Both the position numbers and the translations under genes were made by a program. This document shows positions 15,327 to 21,828 of a stretch of DNA of 22,593 nucleotides, piece after piece. Under the pieces are notes generated by a model. It was not told where the DNA came from. It worked only from the letters and a program-made list of their open reading frames with translations, and made no database searches. This DNA comes from Coprothermobacter sp. (GTDB lineage: Bacteria > Coprothermobacterota > Coprothermobacteria > Coprothermobacterales > Coprothermobacteraceae): the NCBI GenBank assembly GCA_003476705.1, contig DMVM01000099.1:1-22593 (forward strand), read 5' to 3'. Every line of letters begins with the position of its first letter. Position 1 is the first letter of the stretch.

Positions 15327-16459
15327 CACAAGAGCAGGTGAAAGTACAACCTAAGAGCATGGAGTGGAAATACAGATTAATTGAAAGCCTTGCTCCAGTT
15401 TTAGGCTTTTTGTTTGCCATGGTAGTAATGATGGTAACAGTTCAGTTTATCGGTGAAAGCCCAATTAAGGCTTTAAGTGCCATCTTGACGTTTTCTTTCA
15501 GTCAAGCTGGTATAGCCTATATCGTTTCTCAATCCATACCGCTAATAATAGCTGGTGAAGCGAACGCCATTGCCTTTCAGGCAGGGGTTTTCAACATAGG
15601 TGTAGAGGGACAGTACCTATTTGGCGCTCTTTGTGCGGGAGTGGCTGGAGCTTATCTTAACCTCCCCACATACATTCATATCCCAGTAGTTATTCTGGCT
15701 GGAATGCTCGGTGGTATGATATGGATTCTGATTCCTGCTCTTCTAAAGATCTATAAAGGCGTGCACGAAGTTATAAGTACAATTATGATGAACCAAATAG
15801 CTTCTGCCGTAATCTTATACCTAGTAAATGGCCCTTTTAACGGTGTTAGAGGTGTATCACAATCTTTCAACTTACGTACCCCCTACATGGAACCCACCGC
15901 AGTATTTCCCTCTTTGCACAATGTTATAAACAGTGTAACTGGGCTTTTCGGGTTTAAATTTCCGCATTATGTTGCCGTGGACTTAAGTTGGCTAATAGCA
16001 CTCATTGTCGTTGTGGTTTTGTGGTTCTTACTTTTCAAGACATCCTTGGGTCTTAGGATTCGATGGATTGGGCAGAACATATCGGCTTCTGTTTATGCTG
16101 GAGTCGATGTCAAAAAAACATTGCTCGTTACAATGCTCATATCAGGCGCCATCGCTGGCTTGGTCGGTTTACAGGAAGTAGCCTACATATCAAAGTTCTT
16201 TACCCCGAACATAACGAGAGGACTTGGTTTTACAGGACTTGCTGTAGCACTTCTAGCTAGAAACAATCCTCTTGGAGTCATCGCCTCGGGTTTGCTTTTC
16301 TCTTTCCTGAGTCGGGCCGGGTATGGACTTCAAATGTACACTAAGGTCCCTAATTCTCTGATTGGTATTATTTCAGGGCTTATGATACTCTCCGTGGTAG
16401 TTATTGACCAAATTCTCAGGCGTTACGCACGCACTTTAAGAAGAAGAGAGGTTGGTTAG
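15323..16459 (+). CDS. ABC transporter permease, nucleoside importer (NupP/YufP type)
   Basis: Integral membrane permease of 378 residues with a run of about nine to ten hydrophobic segments. It carries family signatures of the branched-chain-amino-acid/BMP-type permeases: AGEANAIAFQAGVFNIGVEGQYLFGAL near residue 75, HEVISTIMMNQIA for the ATPase-coupling region, and GLRIRWIGQNISASVYAGVDV. It pairs with the following permease as a heterodimer that channels the substrate delivered by the BMP lipoprotein. Start ATG overlaps the ATPase stop, with GAAGGAAG in front. The N-terminal 15 residues are charged and cytoplasmic. Confidence 0.92.
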   Translation: MTQEQVKVQPKSMEWKYRLIESLAPVLGFLFAMVVMMVTVQFIGESPIKALSAILTFSFSQAGIAYIVSQSIPLIIAGEANAIAFQAGVFNIGVEGQYLFGALCAGVAGAYLNLPTYIHIPVVILAGMLGGMIWILIPALLKIYKGVHEVISTIMMNQIASAVILYLVNGPFNGVRGVSQSFNLRTPYMEPTAVFPSLHNVINSVTGLFGFKFPHYVAVDLSWLIALIVVVVLWFLLFKTSLGLRIRWIGQNISASVYAGVDVKKTLLVTMLISGAIAGLVGLQEVAYISKFFTPNITRGLGFTGLAVALLARNNPLGVIASGLLFSFLSRAGYGLQMYTKVPNSLIGIISGLMILSVVVIDQILRRYARTLRRREVG

Positions 16460-16460
16460 C

Positions 16461-17339
16461 ATGTTCGACTTTTGGTATTTCCTATTAAGGGGCTTACAGT
16501 TAAGCGCACCCATGGCGTACGGTGCCCTAGGCGCCGTTTACTCTGAAACTGGTGGTGTAGTGAACATCGCAGTAGAAGGCATGATGCTCACCGGTACTTT
16601 CTTCTTCGTTTGGGGAGCAACGCTTTTTAAGAGTTGGATAGCCGGACTACTGTTTGCTATTGTAGGAGCTGTACTCATATCACTGATTCATGGATTAGCC
16701 ACCATAACCTTTAAGGTTAACCATGTTGTAAGCGGCACTGCGTTGAACATATTGGCATCAGGACTCACAAGATTCCTTAGCATGCAAGTCTTTGGCATGG
16801 AAACGCAGAGTGCTGTCAATCCTTATACACCACCCACATTTCTTCGAATAAACGTGATCGCTTACTTTTTCATACCTTTGGCTATATTCACCTTGTGGTT
16901 GCTTAATCGGACACGTTTTGGTTTGCGTCTTCGTAGTTGTGGTCAAAACCCTTGGGCAGCGGATTCTCTTGGAGTGAATGTCTATGGATACAAGTACGTT
17001 GGTGTCATTTTATCTGGCGTTTTTGCTGGTCTTGCTGCTGCAACGCTTTATCCATATCAATGGATCGATGCCATGACTGCGGGGCGTGGTTTCTTGGCAT
17101 TGGCGGCAATGATCTTTGGTAATTACAATCCGCTATATGCTGTTTTAGCGGCTATGCTGTTCGGGTATGCTGAAACACTTACGTACTTCCAAAGCCAGAT
17201 ACCTCTGCTGAGTGGCATATCTCCCATATTGATTAAGGCTTTCCCATATATCCTTGCTCTTATTGTTCTGGCTGGGTTCTTGGGAAAGACAAAACCACCT
17301 AAAGCCGACGGTGTCATTTTTGAAAAAGGTGAAGGCTAA
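16461..17339 (+). CDS. ABC transporter permease, nucleoside importer (NupQ/YufQ type)
   Basis: Second permease of 292 residues, highly hydrophobic, with the paired signatures AVYSETGGVVNIAVEGMML, NHVVSGTALNILASGLTRF and GLRLRSCGQNPWAADSLGVNV, closely parallel to the first permease. Together with the ATPase and BMP lipoprotein it completes a standard four-gene importer. The frame opens at TTG 16452, but ATG 16461 is better placed behind GAGAGG (16446-16451), leaving one base after the upstream stop. The gene is closed by a strong terminator. Confidence 0.92.
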   Translation: MFDFWYFLLRGLQLSAPMAYGALGAVYSETGGVVNIAVEGMMLTGTFFFVWGATLFKSWIAGLLFAIVGAVLISLIHGLATITFKVNHVVSGTALNILASGLTRFLSMQVFGMETQSAVNPYTPPTFLRINVIAYFFIPLAIFTLWLLNRTRFGLRLRSCGQNPWAADSLGVNVYGYKYVGVILSGVFAGLAAATLYPYQWIDAMTAGRGFLALAAMIFGNYNPLYAVLAAMLFGYAETLTYFQSQIPLLSGISPILIKAFPYILALIVLAGFLGKTKPPKADGVIFEKGEG

Positions 17340-17363
17340 TCATAAATAAACATTTGAACTTAC

Positions 17364-17400
17364 AAGGGTCCAAGCTTTCTTGGGGGGCTTGGACCCTTTT
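17364..17400 (+). terminator. Intrinsic terminator of the nucleoside importer operon
   Basis: AAGGGTCCAAGC (17364-17375) pairs perfectly with GCTTGGACCCTT (17387-17398) over an 11-base loop and runs into TTTT. It sits between the permease gene and the convergent endonuclease IV gene, whose stop is directly beside it, so it may serve both directions. Confidence 0.9.
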
Positions 17401-18210
17401 CTATTCAACCATCATCTTTTTTAAAATCGCAATGTTTTTTCTATTGTTATCTGGTTTGTCCTGGGGTGTCTCTAGTATTATAGATGTACCGTCGTCTTGA
17501 GCCCTCACCATTTTTTTCAACGGGCCGTATCCAATGGAGCCTTCACCCAAGTTTTCATGCACATCCCTAGATGAGCCAATAGGTGTTTTTAAATCGTTCA
17601 AATGGACCACGCGAATACGGAGAGCTAACTCATCAAATCGCTTGTCTTCGAGAATCTGCAAAATGTCAAAACCGGCTGCAGCTAAATGTGCAGTATCTAA
17701 ACAGATGGCGGCGGGATATGAGATAGAGGCCTGACGAGCTACATCCAAAACGAAATAAGGATCCGCGCCAACAAACTTTCCTGCTGCGACATTTTCCAAG
17801 AGAAGTGGAATATTGGAAGATATCATAGACAAGTATCGCGAGTATTCTTCAAGGAAAACGAGCTCTTGTTCAGGGTGTTGTATGTCCAGGTGAGCTACGT
17901 AACCATCTATACCAAGGTCTGACGCCAATGAAAGATCTTCTTTGAGTTTCTTCCATGACTTTGTCCTGACAGATGCCCTTGGACTCGCTAAGTGTACTAG
18001 ATAGGGTGAATGAACAAATACAGTCTTCACATCAAAATCGTTTCTTGCCCTCTCTATGAGACTCTCAAAGCGGTAAAGTCCTTTCATAGGAGTCCATGAT
18101 AATGGGTTTTCCAGAAAAATTTGGAAAGAATCTATTTGCAGCTCGTCTATTTGCTTTAGGATTGCGTCTGTCCCGTCACTTATGTTGAGGTGTATACCTG
18201 CGTAAACCAT
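17401..18210 (-). CDS. nfo: Endonuclease IV (AP endonuclease family 2)
   Basis: Cuts DNA 5' to abasic sites in base excision repair, using a three-metal zinc site on a TIM barrel. The ligands of the family can all be found: His in VFVHSPYLVHLASP, His in GYVAHLDIQHP, Glu in LLENVAAG, Asp and His in CLDTAHLAAAGFDI, His in VVHLND, Asp and His in SSRDVHENLGEG, and Glu in IILETPQ. At 269 residues it is slightly shorter than usual. The variation at HLD instead of HPGS is notable but keeps the ligand. ATG start is clear. It is transcribed alone, divergent from the neighbouring unknown gene. Confidence 0.93.
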   Translation of the reverse strand: MVYAGIHLNISDGTDAILKQIDELQIDSFQIFLENPLSWTPMKGLYRFESLIERARNDFDVKTVFVHSPYLVHLASPRASVRTKSWKKLKEDLSLASDLGIDGYVAHLDIQHPEQELVFLEEYSRYLSMISSNIPLLLENVAAGKFVGADPYFVLDVARQASISYPAAICLDTAHLAAAGFDILQILEDKRFDELALRIRVVHLNDLKTPIGSSRDVHENLGEGSIGYGPLKKMVRAQDDGTSIILETPQDKPDNNRKNIAILKKMMVE

Positions 18211-18255
18211 AACGTTTTGAACCTACACTTTCTTATTCTTCGGTATCTTGTCTAC

Positions 18256-18270
18256 TATAATATGATTATG
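18256..18270 (+). promoter_or_regulatory. -10 element placed for a possibly leaderless transcript
   Basis: TATAAT at 18256-18261 is directly followed by ATG at 18262 and ATG at 18268. The expected start of transcription falls on or near the second ATG, and no ribosome site precedes either. No convincing -35 is seen. Confidence 0.4.
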
Positions 18271-18903
18271 AACTATTGGCCTTCATTATATGCCTTCGTT
18301 AGAAGCAGAAAGGAGAATGAAGATTTAATACTTGCGGATATGTTGTTCCTCTTGGAGAATGGTACCTTTTCACTAGAATATGAGGACAACCAGTTGTGTC
18401 TGGTTAGAAAGAGCAATGAGATTATAGGACATCCTGTGTTTGATATCATCAGTTCATCAGCAAACGCTAGTGATTTGGCAGACTTCGCATTTTCTTTGCG
18501 TGAGAGATTCTTCCTTTGGGTTATAAAGAGCAGCGAACCTTACATTAGGTGGGATATTGAGAATTTTCTCAACAGATTGAGCTTGTGGATGTGGCTTATA
18601 AGTCTTGTGGGCTGGGTGCCTTTTTACTTCTTACATGTGACATCTATTCTTTGGATGTGGTTCTTCCTACCAACTATTGCCTTAGTAATTTCGGTAGTTA
18701 AAGCTCCTTTAACAGTCGACGGACGGAACTTGATCGGGGACGGTAATAAAAACAACGCTATTTCTTTTAGAGTCGCTCGCAGCGGTCTTAACGGACTTAA
18801 AGGTACCGACGCTGATCTTATACAATTCTCAAAGTTATTCAAAACGCTCTATAGAGGAAGATCGGTAAAGCAGCAACAAAGAGAAAAGAGGCCAACAATA
18901 TAA
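18262..18903 (+). CDS. Hypothetical protein with two transmembrane segments
   Basis: I do not recognise this 213-residue protein. The N-terminal half (about 1-100) is soluble and acidic, with a predicted alpha/beta pattern. Two adjacent hydrophobic, Trp-rich segments follow (about 106-125 and 127-147), forming a hairpin with almost no loop, then a basic tail of about 65 residues ending RGRSVKQQQREKRP. Both ends are probably cytoplasmic. The frame extends upstream to 18190 into the endonuclease IV gene, but ATG 18262 or 18268 is more likely, because a -10 element lies directly before. It is a single gene, divergent from nfo and followed by the promoter of the acetoin locus, so context gives no function. 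Codon use looks like its neighbours. Confidence 0.65.
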   Translation: MIMNYWPSLYAFVRSRKENEDLILADMLFLLENGTFSLEYEDNQLCLVRKSNEIIGHPVFDIISSSANASDLADFAFSLRERFFLWVIKSSEPYIRWDIENFLNRLSLWMWLISLVGWVPFYFLHVTSILWMWFFLPTIALVISVVKAPLTVDGRNLIGDGNKNNAISFRVARSGLNGLKGTDADLIQFSKLFKTLYRGRSVKQQQREKRPTI

Positions 18904-18935
18904 TTTTTAACTATTGTATTTTTGATTCGTTTGAG

Positions 18936-18944
18936 TGCTATAAT
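18936..18944 (+). promoter_or_regulatory. Extended -10 promoter of the E2-acoX-lplA operon
   Basis: TGCTATAAT (18936-18944) is a full extended -10 (TGnTATAAT). The -35 is weak (TTGTAT at 18914-18919, 19-base spacer), as is common with extended -10 promoters. It lies 58 bases upstream of the E2 start codon. Confidence 0.65.
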
Positions 18945-18960
18945 ATTCATACACTTACAG

Positions 18961-18982
18961 TGGACGACATCTGAGTTGTCCA
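18961..18982 (+). promoter_or_regulatory. Inverted repeat in the leader of the E2 operon
   Basis: TGGACGAC (18961-18968) and GTTGTCCA (18975-18982) form an 8-bp stem with one G-U pair and a 6-base loop, just after the expected transcription start and before the GGGAGGGG ribosome site. As DNA it is an imperfect dyad that could be an operator; as RNA a small hairpin. No T-run. Confidence 0.4.
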
Positions 18983-19002
18983 TAAATTGGGAGGGGTGCT
19001 TT

Positions 19003-19788
19003 GTGGTTGACTTAAAAGCAATAGCAGATCAGTATGACATCGATCTGCAACAACTTCAGTTTGAGAAGGGAGAGGTAAGCTTAGAAGTGCTTCAAGCATA
19101 TATTGTCGAGCACTTTTATCCGAGAATTCAGAAAGAGGAGAAATTACTAGGTTTCAGGAAAGTTATAGCCGAGCGGCTATCAGAAAGCTATAGGAATGCC
19201 GTGCACGTGACAATTAACATGGATATCGATCCTACTAATTTACTTGTTCTAAAGGAGAAAACTCATGGTAACCCAAGTTTGACTGTAATAATGCTAAAAC
19301 TAGTTGCTTTTGCACTAAAGGACCGCCCAAATTTAAATGCTACTTTGGAAGACAATGTGATAAAAGTGTACGATTCCGTAAATATCTGCGTGGCCGTGGA
19401 TGCTCCTTATGGGCTAGTTACACCTGTAATAAGGGACGTTGACAAGAAAAGTATTCCAGACCTGGTAACGGAATACGAGGATGTGGTTTCACGAGCGAGA
19501 GCAGGCCAACTAAAAGAAAAGGATTTTGTGGGTGGAACATTTACAATAACAAACTTGGGTATGCTGGGAGTGGATTCCTTCACACCAGTAATTAACCCAC
19601 CTCAGGTGGCTATTCTCGGTATAAACAGAATCAAGGATGTTGTGGTGCTTGAAAACAATGAACCTCGGTTGGCAAAAAGCATGACACTTTCTTTGAGTGT
19701 TGATCATCGAGTTGTAGATGGTGCTCCAGGAGCTCGTTTTCTGCAAAAAGTTAAAGAATATTTTGAGAATGCGAGTGCAATTGAGTAG
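19003..19788 (+). CDS. 2-oxo acid dehydrogenase E2 acyltransferase core without lipoyl domain (AcoC-like)
   Basis: Transfers the acyl group from lipoate to CoA and normally forms the core of the complex. From GTG 19003 (behind GGGAGGGG, 7 bases) the protein has 261 residues. The first 40 (IADQYDIDLQQLQFEKGEVSLEVLQAYI) resemble a degenerate peripheral-subunit-binding domain. The catalytic domain follows with the FRKVIAERLSESY start, VAVDAPYGLVTPVIRDVD, GTFTITNLGMLGVDSFTPVINPPQ in two parts, and LSVDHRVVDGAPGARFL with catalytic His235 and Asp239. No lipoyl domain is present: there is room neither upstream in frame nor in the linker. A free lipoyl protein is encoded about 2 kb away on the other strand. 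Acetoin is the suggested substrate because acoX is next. Confidence 0.9.
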   Translation: MVDLKAIADQYDIDLQQLQFEKGEVSLEVLQAYIVEHFYPRIQKEEKLLGFRKVIAERLSESYRNAVHVTINMDIDPTNLLVLKEKTHGNPSLTVIMLKLVAFALKDRPNLNATLEDNVIKVYDSVNICVAVDAPYGLVTPVIRDVDKKSIPDLVTEYEDVVSRARAGQLKEKDFVGGTFTITNLGMLGVDSFTPVINPPQVAILGINRIKDVVVLENNEPRLAKSMTLSLSVDHRVVDGAPGARFLQKVKEYFENASAIE

Positions 19789-19836
19789 CCAGGATTCGCC
19801 AAGGGCGACATCAATTCTTAAGGTTGAAAGGAGTTT

Positions 19837-20838
19837 TTGTCGATTATGAAGAAGCATTCTATTGGGATCATTGCCAATCCTCAATCCGGAAGAGACATAA
19901 GGAGATTAGTAGCACACGCTTCGGTCTTTGATAACGAGGAGAAAGTCAACATTGTGGAGAGGCTTTTAGCCACTTGGAACACGATGGGTCTAAGTTCTGT
20001 GCTATTCATGCCAGATTCCTACAACATTGTTTACAGGGCAGCAGAACGTATCCGAAACTCAAAAATTGATCTTAAACAACTTGACATGAAACCACTCTTT
20101 ACAGACCGAGATACATCAATAGCGGCTTCACTTATGCAAGGAAACGTAGACGCCATTGTGATAATAGGCGGAGATGGAACGAACAGAGTAGCAATAAAAG
20201 GGCTAAATCCAAAGGATTCCACCCCAATTGTGAGCATATCAACGGGAACCAATAATGCGTTTCCTTTCATGGTCGAAGCAACTATTGCTGCTCTTGCTGC
20301 TTGGACTATGACCTCAGAGAGAATAGATCAAAAGCAGGTCACCAACCAAGAAAAATTCCTCAAAATTTCATGGGACGGCAATGAGGATATAGCTTTGATA
20401 GATATAGCTTTCACGAAGGAACGTTTTGTAGGCTCCAGAGCTGTTTGGGATCCAAGGTCTATAAGCGCGGTATTCTGTACCAGAGCCAGACCTGAGAACG
20501 TTGGTTTTTCCTCACTTTTGGGCTATCTTTGTCCATCCAACCAATACGATCCTTACGGTTCTTACGCTATACTAGACTCATCTGGAGAGTCAGTATTGTT
20601 TCCCATGGCGCCGGGGAAGATTGAACACGTGCAAGTAGGGGAGTACGGCCATTTCGAAGAAAACAAACCTCTCACATTTGTTTTGCATGACGGAACGGTA
20701 GCTTTGGATGGAGAAAGAGAAATTGAAGTCTTTCGCCCAACAGAGTTTGCCATAGAGCTTTCCTGCAGAGGCCCCTTGACAGTGAATGTCCCCAGAGCCT
20801 TGGAGTTAGGCGTGGAAGAAGGCTTGTTCAAGAATTAG
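19837..20838 (+). CDS. acoX: AcoX family protein (ATP-NAD kinase-like fold), acetoin locus
   Basis: Member of the family found in acetoin dehydrogenase operons. The N-terminus IGIIANPQSGRDIRRLVAHA, then ASVFDNEEKVNIVERLL and FMPDSYNIVYRA are AcoX hallmarks. The GGDGT motif (VIIGGDGTNRVAIKG) and STGTNNAFP place it in the NAD-kinase/diacylglycerol-kinase superfamily. Its role in acetoin breakdown is not established. Length 333 residues. Start: TTG 19837 lies 3 bases after AAAGGAG and ATG 19846 lies 12 bases after, so neither is ideal; TTG is listed. It follows E2 by 48 bases and precedes lplA by 9, so all three are one operon. Confidence 0.87.
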   Translation: MSIMKKHSIGIIANPQSGRDIRRLVAHASVFDNEEKVNIVERLLATWNTMGLSSVLFMPDSYNIVYRAAERIRNSKIDLKQLDMKPLFTDRDTSIAASLMQGNVDAIVIIGGDGTNRVAIKGLNPKDSTPIVSISTGTNNAFPFMVEATIAALAAWTMTSERIDQKQVTNQEKFLKISWDGNEDIALIDIAFTKERFVGSRAVWDPRSISAVFCTRARPENVGFSSLLGYLCPSNQYDPYGSYAILDSSGESVLFPMAPGKIEHVQVGEYGHFEENKPLTFVLHDGTVALDGEREIEVFRPTEFAIELSCRGPLTVNVPRALELGVEEGLFKN

Positions 20839-20847
20839 CTTTTACCA

Positions 20848-21534
20848 ATGAACTCCCTTAAGATAGTAAAAAACGACAAAACTGATCCTTTTGAGAATTT
20901 GTCTGTTGAGAAAAACCTTTTAGAGCTCGAACTGCATGATGACGTGGTATTGATGTTATGGCAAAACGAGTGTTGCGTGGTTGTGGGTAGGTTCCAGAAT
21001 CCCTGTTATGAAGTTAACCTGGATTACGTGCGTGCAAAAAGAATACCCGTTGTTCGCAGGTTTACAGGCGGCGGAACGGTGTACCATGACTTGGGGAATC
21101 TTAACATCACCTTGTGTAAGGAGAAAGATAACATTGTCTTTTCTCATTACATCCTAGACGAAGCAAGAGCTATCGCTAACATACTGGCAGAAACAGTCAG
21201 AAAATTGACAAATGCTCCCGTGGTGGTGGACGACCGAGCCAGCATTTTCATAGAAGGCAGAAAGATATCAGGCTCTAGCACAGCGATTAGGGCACATAAG
21301 TTTTTCTATCACTCGACATTGCTTGTGAACTCAGATTTGCAGGCGCTTAAAGAGTGCCTGAAATGGGAAGAAACATATCCCGAAGATCAACGGGATTTTG
21401 TCAAGAGCAAGAGATCTCAAGTAGCGAATTTATCAGAATATATGCCGAGCATCACATTAGACACGGTCAAAAAAGCCATCATTTGTGAATTCGTTCATAC
21501 TTTAGCTCCAAAAGATGTCATATTTCTAGGGTAG
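20848..21534 (+). CDS. lplA: Lipoate-protein ligase, catalytic domain only
   Basis: Activates lipoate with ATP and attaches it to the lysine of lipoyl domains. The signature is strong: VVVGRFQNPCYEVNLDYV, IPVVRRFTGGGTVYHDLGNL and GRKISGSSTAIR with the catalytic lysine region. At 228 residues it holds only the N-terminal domain; bacterial LplA of the E. coli type has about 100 more residues in a C-terminal accessory domain. A two-gene LplA + LplB arrangement is known in Thermoplasma, but no LplB-like ORF is visible here. An octanoyltransferase (LipM type) is a less likely alternative. The ribosome site before ATG 20848 is poor. Its partner substrate is plausibly the lipoyl protein encoded just beyond the terminator. 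Confidence 0.85.
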   Translation: MNSLKIVKNDKTDPFENLSVEKNLLELELHDDVVLMLWQNECCVVVGRFQNPCYEVNLDYVRAKRIPVVRRFTGGGTVYHDLGNLNITLCKEKDNIVFSHYILDEARAIANILAETVRKLTNAPVVVDDRASIFIEGRKISGSSTAIRAHKFFYHSTLLVNSDLQALKECLKWEETYPEDQRDFVKSKRSQVANLSEYMPSITLDTVKKAIICEFVHTLAPKDVIFLG

Positions 21535-21579
21535 CAGGAGAGGGGACTTTGGTATATTGAAGGTCCCCTCTCCTGCTTT
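21534..21579. terminator. Long hairpin between convergent lplA and lipoyl-protein genes
   Basis: GCAGGAGAGGGGAC (21534-21547) pairs without mismatch to GTCCCCTCTCCTGC (21563-21576), and the stem can extend three further pairs (one of them G-U), leaving a 9-base loop. On the + strand only TTT follows, and on the - strand no T-run. The stem starts at the last base of the lplA stop. It likely stops both convergent transcripts, though termination without a T-run is less sure. Confidence 0.7.
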
Positions 21580-21599
21580 GTACTGTTTCCTGCAGGGTG

Positions 21600-21827
21600 C
21601 TATTCTATGTATCCGATGATTTCTCCTTCGCGGACTTCCTCGTTTGGTTCCTTAACGATTTTCAATTTACCTGCTTGGGGAGCTTGTATGTGCAGTGTGG
21701 TCTTTTCAATCATAACTTCGGCCATTTCTTCTCCCTCTTTCACTTCATCGCCGTCATTTTTATACCACCTAACTACGTAACCTACTTTCCCTTCTGTACT
21801 AATAATAGGTACTTTTATTTCAACCAT
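21600..21827 (-). CDS. Free-standing lipoyl-domain protein (swinging arm of the dehydrogenase complex)
   Basis: A single lipoyl domain of about 75 residues and nothing else: VEIKVPIISTEGKVGYVVRWYK, then GDEVKEGEEMAEVMIEKTTLHI (in two halves of the hammerhead fold), APQAGKLKIV and EGEIIGYIE. Lys42 in VMIEKTTLHI sits at the position of the lipoylated lysine (usual context ETDKA). Biotin carriers have an MKM motif, which is absent here. ATG 21827 comes one base after the E1-beta stop, behind GTGAGGA; a GTG at 21842 would overlap E1-beta. It is cotranscribed with E1 and would be loaded by the nearby LplA and serve the lipoyl-less E2. Confidence 0.92.
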   Translation of the reverse strand: MVEIKVPIISTEGKVGYVVRWYKNDGDEVKEGEEMAEVMIEKTTLHIQAPQAGKLKIVKEPNEEVREGEIIGYIE

Positions 21828-21828
21828 A

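Noticed and set aside
19796..19808. Small hairpin TCGCC-AAG-GGCGA after the E2 gene
   Set aside because: Only 5 bp with no T-run; acoX follows 48 bases after E2 and appears cotranscribed.
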